Shown here: positions 52,206 through 59,135 of the stretch, in pieces
Position numbering within the stretch: position 1 is the first letter of the stretch
Layout: each line of letters starts with the position of its first letter
NCBI GenBank assembly: GCA_900538475.1
Contig: UPYT01000012.1
Location: 32,841-96,840, forward strand
Source: an uncultured Clostridium sp.
GTDB taxonomy: Bacteria; Bacillota; Clostridia; Lachnospirales; Lachnospiraceae
Direction: 5' to 3'
DNA length: 64,000 nucleotides
Notes under the pieces: generated by a model
Seen by the model: only the letters and a program-made list of their open reading frames with translations
What the model was told of the DNA's origin: nothing
The model's database searches: none
Program-made: the position numbers and the translations under genes

Positions 52206-55200
52206 ATGATAACAGCAGTATTTACAGATAACAGCGACTATGCCCGTGCTACAGGCCTCTGGCAGTGGGACTACGGGCAGAGATTACGGATAGATGGATT
52301 AAAACTGCCCGCAGCGGCAGAAATCCATTTCGCCCTGACAGAACAGTCCGGGGATGCCATTACCCGAGTAGGTACCACCAAGGACGGTGTGACAGAGGTA
52401 GTCATCCCGGATAGCCTGTTGGAGAATCAGGCAGCAGGCGCGACCTATGAAATCTATGCATGGATCTATCTGGCAGACAAGACATCCGGTGAAACCATCA
52501 AACGGATTTCCATGCAGGTCAAGCGCAGAGCAAAGCCGGAAGGGCATGACACACCAGAGGACGCAGAACTCTTCCGGGAAGCCATTGAGGCGGTAAATGC
52601 ATCTGCAGACCGGGCAGAGGCAGCAAGGGAAGGAGCCGAAGCCGCACAGAAAGCAGCAGAAGCAGCAGCCGGTAAAATTGAGGGTGAGATTACCGGAGCC
52701 GGGCAGATTGCCGAGCAGGTAAAGCGGGATGCGGATGCAGTTGCGAAAGACAAACAGGCAGTATCTCAGATGGTGACAGAGACCACCCGGAATGCCCAGA
52801 AAGCTGCCGAAAGCGCACAGGCGGCAGAGAGTTCCAGCACTGCTGCAAAAGAGGCACAGACCGCCGCTGAGAATGCTGAGGCAGGAGCAGAGTCAGCCAT
52901 GAAAGAGGTTGAGAGGGACCGGACCGAGGTAAGTGAGGCCCATAGATTAGTGGAGCAGCTGCGGGGAGCGGTGGATGCTGACAGGCAAGCAGTAGCAGCG
53001 GACCGGCAGGCGGTAGAAAATACCGCTTTGCAGTTTGGACAGGCTGCCCAGATCGCGATTAATGCCGTTGGACAGGCTCAGGAGGCGGCTGTAGGAGCAG
53101 TTTCCGCAGAGGGGCAGAAACAGACCACAGCGGTACAGCAGGCAGGCACACAGGCAGTCAGTGACGTTGAAACAGCTAAGACAGAGGCGGTTCAGGCAGT
53201 TACCACAGAGGGCGATACACAGACCAAGAGGGTGCAGGATGCGGCTGCTGGAATTGTGGCTGACCGGGAGCAGATTGCGGCAAATAAAGCCGGAATTGAA
53301 GCCCTGAGCCAAAAGAAAGCCGATGCGATTGTTGAGACCGCGCAGGGTGAGACTATGAGCCTGACAGACAGCTCCGATAAGCTGTTTCGGGGGCTGAGAG
53401 TGTTCGGGAAGAGTATGCAGGATGGGACGCCGAGTGTGGAAAATCCAGTGCCGATTGTGAATGCCGGTGAGGGTGGAAGTATTACGGTGGAGGTGACGGG
53501 GAGGAACCTGCTAAAACCGAATTCATATAACACCTATTATGAATTTCCTTTAAAAGCCAATACAGTAGTGACCTTGATGACGAACGGGAAGCCGTCGCAG
53601 GGTGGAAATATCAAATTTTCTGCAACTGACGGTTCGAACGTATGGTTCTCTATTAACGCAGGACAAACCAGAGTTTGTAGGTCTATCGGAAATAAAGACG
53701 TTAAAGGCTTTTATGATGTGCTCGTTGCGAGTAGCGGTCTGGAATATATGTTTGCTGTGGGCGATATAAAAACCTACACGCCCTACGTCGAACCTCAATC
53801 CATCACCCTCGCCACTCCAAACGGTCTCCCCGGAATTCCAGTGTCAAAAGACGGCAACTACACTGACCAAAACGGTCAGCAGTGGGTTTGTGATGAGAGG
53901 GATTATGGGCGTGGGAAGTATGTGCAGAGGGTTTTAAAAACAAAGCCGAACAAGACGATTGTTTTTAATAATAGGAATGAAAACGGCAGATGCGCTTTGT
54001 TTGATAATTCACTATTTGGAACTAAATGGATGAATGGTACTAAACAAGCTCTTTCTTCCATAGCGCAATGGAGCGAATGGGGGAACGGGGCAGACGGTAC
54101 TTTTGCTTTATCAACTGATGGAATTTATTACAAAGATTCTATGAAAACACTTGAAGAAGTGAATGCCATGTTTGCGAAACTGGGTACAAATATAGAAATT
54201 TGTGGTGTCTTAGATACCCCCATCGAGCGCGACCTCACCCCGGAAGAACTCGCAGCATACAAAGCCCTCCACACCAACTATCCAACCACCGTTATCACAA
54301 ACGATGCCGGGGCGCATATGGAAGCGAGCTATGTGGCAGATACCGGAAATTATGTTCGGAACATGGAAGAAAGACTCAATGCCAAGCTGGTGAATATCCA
54401 GTCAGCCCTAATTAGTCAGAAAATTTCTGGGGGGGGTATAAAGGTAACTGATAGTTCCAGGGTACCAGTTGTGCGGTTTGTGATGTGGGGTAAGACGGAG
54501 CAGATGCGAACGAGCGGAGCACAGTTGCTGCCAGAACAAGAGATTTCGAATTACTTTATTACTTTTGCTGGCGATGTGGTAGGAAAAAATACTAAAGATT
54601 ATTCGAAGATCATTCAAAACACTGAAAATACAACGTACTACATTTTTAGGAAAAATGTAGGTACTCGATTTAGGGCTGCTTATGTAGATGCCATTCCAAC
54701 TGGAAATACGCCTTGTACTGGAGTTGTAGACGATACGAAAGATAATATAAGCATTACAGTTCCCGCAGGAAAAGTACTAATCATTAACATGGAAGATGTA
54801 AAAGCGTTTGACGGACTTATGGTGCAAAAAACAAGGGACAGGCTACCTTATGAACCATACACCGGCGGCAAGCCTTCCCCCTCACCTGACTGGGAACAGC
54901 CCATCGAGATAACCGACCAGCCTGTGACAATCACCGTCAAGGGCGGCACAGAGCAGCAGTCTATCACTCTGATACCGCCTCGCCCATTTACCAAGTGGGA
55001 CAAGCTGGAAAAGGTGGATGGAGTGTGGTGCTGGGTGTATCAGAGCAAGCATATTCTGTCTTATAGCGCAGAAAGCATCACAGGAGAATATTTTTCCACA
55101 ACAGGAGAGCTGAGTGCAGGGGCAGAGGTGTATTACAAGGCTTCTGCACTTGAACTCATCCCCCTCTCCCCATCCGAACAGGACAAACTCAACGCCCTCA

Positions 55201-55331
55201 CGATGTACGCAGGCACCACCGAAGTCACCAACACCGGCGGCTGCAACATGGAATTAACCTACACCGTAGATACAAAATCCTATGTAGACAGTAAAATCGC
55301 GGCTATCAGCGCCGCAGTATTGGAGGTATAA
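52206..55331 (+). CDS. large tail fibre / receptor-binding protein with coiled coil
   Basis: 1041 residues from ATG 52206 after ACGGAGG. An N-terminal BppU-like beta domain (about 1-105), a long Ala/Glu/Gln coiled coil (about 115-360, EAAREGAEAAQKAAEAAA), and a C-terminal region with two similar blocks containing LSPSEQDKLNAL or LTPEELAAYKAL and YPTTVITN or MYAGTTEVTN. The C-terminal blocks show patches of different codon use, suggesting mosaic exchange. Probably defines host range. Confidence 0.85.
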   Translation: MITAVFTDNSDYARATGLWQWDYGQRLRIDGLKLPAAAEIHFALTEQSGDAITRVGTTKDGVTEVVIPDSLLENQAAGATYEIYAWIYLADKTSGETIKRISMQVKRRAKPEGHDTPEDAELFREAIEAVNASADRAEAAREGAEAAQKAAEAAAGKIEGEITGAGQIAEQVKRDADAVAKDKQAVSQMVTETTRNAQKAAESAQAAESSSTAAKEAQTAAENAEAGAESAMKEVERDRTEVSEAHRLVEQLRGAVDADRQAVAADRQAVENTALQFGQAAQIAINAVGQAQEAAVGAVSAEGQKQTTAVQQAGTQAVSDVETAKTEAVQAVTTEGDTQTKRVQDAAAGIVADREQIAANKAGIEALSQKKADAIVETAQGETMSLTDSSDKLFRGLRVFGKSMQDGTPSVENPVPIVNAGEGGSITVEVTGRNLLKPNSYNTYYEFPLKANTVVTLMTNGKPSQGGNIKFSATDGSNVWFSINAGQTRVCRSIGNKDVKGFYDVLVASSGLEYMFAVGDIKTYTPYVEPQSITLATPNGLPGIPVSKDGNYTDQNGQQWVCDERDYGRGKYVQRVLKTKPNKTIVFNNRNENGRCALFDNSLFGTKWMNGTKQALSSIAQWSEWGNGADGTFALSTDGIYYKDSMKTLEEVNAMFAKLGTNIEICGVLDTPIERDLTPEELAAYKALHTNYPTTVITNDAGAHMEASYVADTGNYVRNMEERLNAKLVNIQSALISQKISGGGIKVTDSSRVPVVRFVMWGKTEQMRTSGAQLLPEQEISNYFITFAGDVVGKNTKDYSKIIQNTENTTYYIFRKNVGTRFRAAYVDAIPTGNTPCTGVVDDTKDNISITVPAGKVLIINMEDVKAFDGLMVQKTRDRLPYEPYTGGKPSPSPDWEQPIEITDQPVTITVKGGTEQQSITLIPPRPFTKWDKLEKVDGVWCWVYQSKHILSYSAESITGEYFSTTGELSAGAEVYYKASALELIPLSPSEQDKLNALTMYAGTTEVTNTGGCNMELTYTVDTKSYVDSKIAAISAAVLEV

Positions 55332-55811
55332 ATGTACGAGATTGTAAGAAATGTAATCAAATCAAAGAGATACGCCCTCGATGATATGTTAAAGAAAATT
55401 GATACCCTCTGGGTGCAGAATGACATCACCGAGGAGCAGAGAAAGGAACTGGTTGCACTGGCGCAGGCAAACGCAGACCCAGAACAGTCCAACGCGCCGC
55501 TGCAGACCCAGATTAATGAGCTGGCAAAGCAGCAGCGTGCACTGAACGCGACCGTTACCTCTCTGAACGCGACCGTCCAGAAGATTAAGGAAACGGTAGA
55601 GAGCGGCGGCACAGTCGTTCCGGAACCAGAACCGGAGCCGCAGGAAGAATATCCGGCGTGGGAGCCGTACAACGGTATTCCGCCAGTGCCATATCAGACA
55701 GGTTCCAAGTGTACCCACAGCGGCAAGAAGTGGGAATCCATGGTGGATAATAACGTCTGGGAGCCGGGTGCGTTTGGAGTGGGGCCGGAAATTTGGAAAG
55801 AGGTAGTTTAA
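55332..55811 (+). CDS. fibre-associated protein with C-terminal chitin/carbohydrate-binding-like motif
   Basis: 159 residues: N-terminal XkdX-like helix (SKRYALDDMLKKIDTLWVQN), coiled coil (about 55-95), Pro/Glu linker, then PYQTGSKCTHSGKKWES with VWEPGAFG, similar to the CBM5/12 fold used on phage tails. Starts 1 nt after the large fibre gene and is coupled to it. Confidence 0.78.
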   Translation: MYEIVRNVIKSKRYALDDMLKKIDTLWVQNDITEEQRKELVALAQANADPEQSNAPLQTQINELAKQQRALNATVTSLNATVQKIKETVESGGTVVPEPEPEPQEEYPAWEPYNGIPPVPYQTGSKCTHSGKKWESMVDNNVWEPGAFGVGPEIWKEVV

Positions 55812-55828
55812 TAAAAATTAGTCATAGG

Positions 55829-55854
55829 CACGCGGGAAACCGGGTGTTATTTTT
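55829..55854 (+). terminator. intrinsic terminator with conserved ATTAGTCATAG upstream, copy 2
   Basis: Stem CAC-CGG / CCG-GTG (from CACGCGGGAAACCGGGTG), then TTATTTTT. Preceded at 55817 by ATTAGTCATAG, as at 39127. Confidence 0.68.
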
Positions 55855-55874
55855 CGGAAAAGGAGGGATAAAAT

Positions 55875-56240
55875 GTGGAGTTAGAAATAATACTGGCTGT
55901 AATCGGATCTAATGCAGTTTTTTCATTTATCCAGTTTTTGATTAGTAGACATGATAGGAAAAAGAATCATATATCCGAAAATGACAAGAACCAAAGCGAT
56001 ATGATCTTGGGATTAGGGCATGATAAGCTCCTATTTTTGACAGATAAGTTTGTTTCAAGAGGCGTGATTACGATGAAGGAAAAAAGAAATCTGGATTATC
56101 TGTACAAGCCTTATGCGAAAATGGGAGGAAATGGAGATTGCAAAATTGGATATGATGCTTGTCAAGAACTGCGGATTGTAAGTGAAGAAGAAGCATTGAA
56201 AATTGATGGAGAGAGAAAAAAGAAAGATTATGGATTATAA
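55875..56240 (+). CDS. small phage protein with N-terminal membrane span
   Basis: 121 residues from GTG 55875 (AGGAGGG, 9-nt spacing; the nearby ATG frame stops after three codons). One membrane span (about 4-24) followed by a basic helical cytoplasmic region. First gene of the lysis module; possibly a holin partner or antiholin. Confidence 0.65.
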   Translation: MELEIILAVIGSNAVFSFIQFLISRHDRKKNHISENDKNQSDMILGLGHDKLLFLTDKFVSRGVITMKEKRNLDYLYKPYAKMGGNGDCKIGYDACQELRIVSEEEALKIDGERKKKDYGL

Positions 56241-56267
56241 AAGGCAGAAAAAGGAGATAAAGAATGG

Positions 56268-56438
56268 ATGAAAGAGAAAATATCAAAGTTAATTGACGTT
56301 AAATCGATTATGACACTGGTGTTAACTGCAGGATTTGTTGTCCTCACCTGCGCTGGTGAGATTTCTGGACAAGAGTACCTGACGATTTTTACGATGATTG
56401 TAGGTTTCTATTTTGGAACACAAAGTCAGAAGAAGTAA
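56268..56438 (+). CDS. holin-like small membrane protein
   Basis: 56 residues, basic start (MKEKISKLIDVKS), two hydrophobic spans (about 14-29 and 37-50) and a charged end (QSQKK). Size, topology and position upstream of the endolysin fit a class II holin. AAAGGAGAT precedes ATG 56268. Confidence 0.68.
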   Translation: MKEKISKLIDVKSIMTLVLTAGFVVLTCAGEISGQEYLTIFTMIVGFYFGTQSQKK

Positions 56439-56510
56439 GGAGGTGATTCGGATCTCCCGCGCCCGGCCGGGTGATGCCGGGTATTTCTATAAAAAGGAAG
56501 GAATTGAACT

Positions 56511-57023
56511 ATGAAATTTTCAGAAGCTTTTGAAAAAATGAAATCCGGCGCAAAGGTTAAGCTGCCGTCATGGGGAGGATATTGGTGTTGGGACGCAGAA
56601 AAAGAAACCATTATGATGCATTGCCGCCTGCAGGATGCAGACAAGCCCGGTGATGTGTTTGATATTCGGGAAACGCAGAGGGTTGAATATACTCTGAAGA
56701 ATATCCTGTCTGACGAATGGATCTTTGCAACAGAGGAAAACACTCCTGTGTTGGGTGGTGTGGCTGCCTTCGATTTTGGAACAGCCATTAAAATGATGAA
56801 GCGAGGCATGAGGGTTAAGCGGCAGGGATGGAACGGAAAAAATCAATATATTGAATTGGCATCCAATATCAGCTACAAGAATGCGGCAGGAGATGTTGTA
56901 AATTGTGAGCATGATGCTATTGGAAATAAAGCCATTTCATTTGTTGGCACAAGCGGTATACAGATGGGATGGCTTGCCAGTCAGGCGGATATGCTGGCAG
57001 AAGATTGGGTGTTCGCAGAGTAA
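56511..57023 (+). CDS. tandem DUF2829 protein, Tad2-like (putative Thoeris inhibitor)
   Basis: 170 residues built from two copies of the DUF2829 fold. Copy 1 is about 1-75 (MKFSEAFEKMKSGAKVKLPS, ending DEWIFAT). Copy 2 is about 85-170 (FDFGTAIKMMKRGMRVKRQG, WNGKN, ending MLAEDWVFAE). DUF2829 is the family of Tad2, established to sequester the cyclic ADP-ribose signal of Thoeris defence; single-domain Tad2 is about 90 residues. The fused form may act as an internal dimer. Whether the ligand pocket is intact is not readable by eye. It sits as a cargo gene between holin and endolysin. Confidence 0.8.
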   Translation: MKFSEAFEKMKSGAKVKLPSWGGYWCWDAEKETIMMHCRLQDADKPGDVFDIRETQRVEYTLKNILSDEWIFATEENTPVLGGVAAFDFGTAIKMMKRGMRVKRQGWNGKNQYIELASNISYKNAAGDVVNCEHDAIGNKAISFVGTSGIQMGWLASQADMLAEDWVFAE

Positions 57024-57028
57024 ATAAT

Positions 57029-57044
57029 TTTGCGACGTCGCAAC
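57029..57044. repeat. inverted repeat TTTGCG-ACGT-CGCAAC, copy 4 of 4
   Basis: Located 43 nt before the endolysin start, immediately after the Tad2-like gene. Confidence 0.55.
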
Positions 57045-57087
57045 AGCCCCGGAGGAATCTGGGGCTTTTTTTATTTTGGAGGAAACT

Positions 57088-57897
57088 ATGGAAATTAATA
57101 AACAATATTTGACAATAAACAATTATAGCAGGCCGGGAAATCGTCGCAGCAAAACTACGGCTGTGGCCTGTCATTATATTGGAAATCCCGGAACGTCAGC
57201 TCAGGCAAACAGAAATTATTTTGAAAATCTGAAGGATACTCACACCGCCAAAGCCAGCTGTCACTATATTATTGGCTTGCATGGTGAAATTATCCAGTTA
57301 ATCCCAGAGGAGGAAATCAGCTGGTGTACCAACCAAGCAAATAGCTATACGATTAGCATAGAGGCTTGTCATCCAGATGAGAGCGGTCGTTTTACAGATG
57401 TCACTTATCAGGCCTATGTGGAGCTGTGCGCCGATATTTGCAGGCGTTGGGAGCTGGATCCGCAGCATGGCGGATTAATCCGGCACTATGATGTGACTGG
57501 GAAAATTTGCCCCAAGTGGTTCGTAGATCATCCTGATGCCTGGGAGCGGTTTAAGGATGACGTTGCAAGCGCTATGCGGTCAAAATCCGGCTGGCAACAG
57601 GAAGATGCCGGCTGGCGGTTTTATCTGGATAACGACCATTGTGTTGTCAACGACTGGTACGAGGATGAGGGGCGCTGGTACTGGTTTGACGGCGCCGGCA
57701 TAATGGTGCGTAATGTTTGGTATCAGTATCATGGTAATTGGTACTACCTGGGAGCGGATGGGGCTATGGTGAAGGGACAACAGACCATTGACGGCAGGTG
57801 GTACATTATGGACGATGAAGGCCGGATGCTGACTGAGCCGGTTACGCTGACGCCGGATGCAGATGGGGCGCTGCGGTGGCCGGGGCTGGCAAAATAA
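57088..57897 (+). CDS. endolysin: N-acetylmuramoyl-L-alanine amidase with wall-binding repeats
   Basis: 269 residues from ATG 57088 after GGAGGAAAC. An amidase_2/PGRP domain (about 15-165) has zinc-site residues in VACHYIGNPG, HYDVTGKICPKWF and the conserved SCHYIIGLHGEIIQLIP. Three Trp/Tyr-rich wall-binding repeats (about 180-250: GWRFYLDND, GRWYWFDGAG, NWYYLGADGAM) follow. No signal peptide, so export needs the holin. It cuts the amide bond between MurNAc and the stem peptide. Confidence 0.93.
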   Translation: MEINKQYLTINNYSRPGNRRSKTTAVACHYIGNPGTSAQANRNYFENLKDTHTAKASCHYIIGLHGEIIQLIPEEEISWCTNQANSYTISIEACHPDESGRFTDVTYQAYVELCADICRRWELDPQHGGLIRHYDVTGKICPKWFVDHPDAWERFKDDVASAMRSKSGWQQEDAGWRFYLDNDHCVVNDWYEDEGRWYWFDGAGIMVRNVWYQYHGNWYYLGADGAMVKGQQTIDGRWYIMDDEGRMLTEPVTLTPDADGALRWPGLAK

Positions 57898-57904
57898 AAG
57901 GCAG

Positions 57905-58042
57905 CTATTTTGCTGCCCTAAATCGTTTCTGGTTCCACGCAATCCTGGCGTCCAGATGCGCTCGCCTGCGCATTGGTAGGCCATGCAGCCGGTTCCAGTT
58001 GTTTCGGATCGCAATTTCCGGACATGTGTATATGCGTCTCAC
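57905..58042 (-). CDS. 45-residue basic protein near attR, opposite strand
   Basis: GTG 58042 follows an excellent GAGGAGGTGATATA ribosome binding site on the minus strand and encodes MRRIYTCPEIAIRNNWNRLH plus a very Arg-rich half. Too short for standard gene calling. Its position between endolysin and attR is typical of lysogeny-expressed cargo; it may bind nucleic acid. Function unknown. Confidence 0.55.
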   Translation of the reverse strand: MRRIYTCPEIAIRNNWNRLHGLPMRRRAHLDARIAWNQKRFRAAK

Positions 58043-58131
58043 TATATCACCTCCTCTTTTATGGTAAAGACGTAAGTGTTATATAATATGTAACAAAAAA
58101 AGTCTGGCAAGGGGCTGAAAATTAAATCAAA

Positions 58132-58161
58132 GCGTTGACGGCGTCTGCATTTTGTCAACGC
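58132..58161. repeat. putative integrase arm-type sites next to attR
   Basis: Inverted pair GCGTTGAC (58132-58139) and GTCAACGC (58154-58161), the same core as three copies beside attL. The 58043-58289 stretch otherwise holds only AT-rich noncoding sequence. Confidence 0.62.
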
Positions 58162-58289
58162 TGTACAAATGTTGCAATATGGCGATAGATATTATATAAG
58201 TATAAAACATGCTGAAATCCCTTTAAAACCGTTATTTTTATGTGTTTTTATATGTCTAAAAATGATGATAAATACTGTACGTGCGATAG

Positions 58290-58319
58290 TTCCCGGATAC
58301 GGCGAATGTGGAGACTGTT
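58290..58319 (+). other. attR, right attachment site
   Basis: 27 of 30 nt match attL. The in-frame TAG just before TTCCCGG shows that the downstream reading frame is not joined to anything on the phage side. Confidence 0.85.
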
Positions 58320-58616
58320 GTTCTTTTGTCCAGAAAAAACCCAGATGATACGATTGAGGTCGACTTAGACCTGGACGAGCTGGATGCCACCAGTGCCGAG
58401 TTGAAAGCAACCTATCAGGAAATCAAAGATTATGTGCTGAAAGAATTTGGCTTGAAGGTTTCAAGTTTATATATTTCTCAGGTAAAACGCAAATGTGGAA
58501 TTGAAGTGGGAGAAAACTATAATCTTCCAAAATCAGAAAATGCAAGAGTTCCACAATGCCCGAAAGAGAAAGAAGATGCTATCAAGGCTGCCCTGAAATA
58601 TTTTGCGATGATCTAA
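58308..58616 (+). pseudogene. displaced 3' end of rlmD encoding a ~100-residue C-terminal extension
   Basis: In phage-free DNA the frame would continue from rlmD through NVETVVLLSRKNPDDTIEVD to this ~100-residue domain (LDLDELDATSAELKATYQEI, LKVSSLYISQVKRKCGIEVG). That extension is seen on rlmD-like genes in Lachnospiraceae and in their mobile elements; its role is not known to me. After integration only GTG 58308, without a ribosome binding site, could start it, so it is probably silent. Phage excision would restore the long protein. Confidence 0.75.
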
Positions 58617-58647
58617 GGACATCGCTGATTTCAAGGAGGAATAACAC

Positions 58648-59019
58648 ATGAAAAGCACATTTGAAAAAATGGGTGGAACCTACACACTTGGCGCAGACGG
58701 AATTTACTATCCGAATCTTGTCAGTACAGATGAAGAACCGCATTATGGGAAATATGGAATGATGCGGAAAACATATCTGAAAGAGCATCGTCCGGCAATG
58801 TATTCACTGTATATGTTGGAAGACAGACTGACAGAACATCTGAATACTGTGGACGATGAAGCACAGGAGAGAATGGATATTCTGGTGCGTCACATGATGG
58901 AGAGGCAGGGCATTACGGAAGAAATGAAAGTTCGTGATCAGATGGAATGGGGTAGGGCGGTAAATAATATCCGGAATGCTGCAGAAGAGATTGTGTTAAA
59001 AGAATTGATTTACAGGTAA
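58648..59019 (+). CDS. TnpV-like transposon-encoded protein
   Basis: 123 residues. FEKMGGTYTLGADGIYYPNL, GKYGMMRKTYLKEHRPAMYS and QMEWGRAVNNIRNAAEEIVL match the TnpV family found on Clostridia transposons, of unknown function. CAAGGAGGAATAACAC precedes the start. It marks mobile DNA right of the prophage; a strong terminator follows. Confidence 0.85.
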   Translation: MKSTFEKMGGTYTLGADGIYYPNLVSTDEEPHYGKYGMMRKTYLKEHRPAMYSLYMLEDRLTEHLNTVDDEAQERMDILVRHMMERQGITEEMKVRDQMEWGRAVNNIRNAAEEIVLKELIYR

Positions 59020-59025
59020 ACAAAG

Positions 59026-59068
59026 AGCTGAACAAGTGCAGAGACTAATCTGACTTGTTCAGCTTTTA
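59026..59068 (+). terminator. intrinsic terminator after the TnpV-like gene
   Basis: Perfect 12-bp stem AGCTGAACAAGT / ACTTGTTCAGCT, then TTTATAAT. It insulates the defence operon from upstream transcription; a TATAAT at 59097-59102 may be the operon's own -10. Confidence 0.82.
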
Positions 59069-59135
59069 TAATATATGATATTATAAGTGAAAGTGATATA
59101 ATATGTTCATAATTTTTCTTTTAAGGAGCGTAACG

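Larger units (their letters stand above)
20601..58319. mobile_element. integrated siphovirus-type prophage, about 37.7 kb
   Basis: Bounded by the near-identical att sequences in and after rlmD, with a tyrosine integrase just inside attL. Module order is lysogeny and immunity (minus strand), early/recombination, replication, packaging, head, tail, lysis. Terminase, portal, capsid, scaffold, tape measure and endolysin are all present and uninterrupted, so it may be inducible. HK97-type capsid, PBSX-type TerL and a long tape measure indicate a long non-contractile tail; no sheath gene is visible. Confidence 0.93.

Noticed and set aside
56445..56514. 23-codon frame (GTG, IRISRARPGDAGYFYKKEG) ending in the ATGA of the Tad2-like gene
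   Set aside because: The only start lies inside the AAGGAGGTG motif, so there is no usable ribosome binding site. It may be just the leader of the Tad2-like gene; kept out of the feature list.
20601..58319. Element as an integrative conjugative element rather than a phage
   Set aside because: rlmD is a known ICE target, but there is no relaxase, coupling protein or type IV secretion gene, while terminase, portal, capsid and tape measure are all present.
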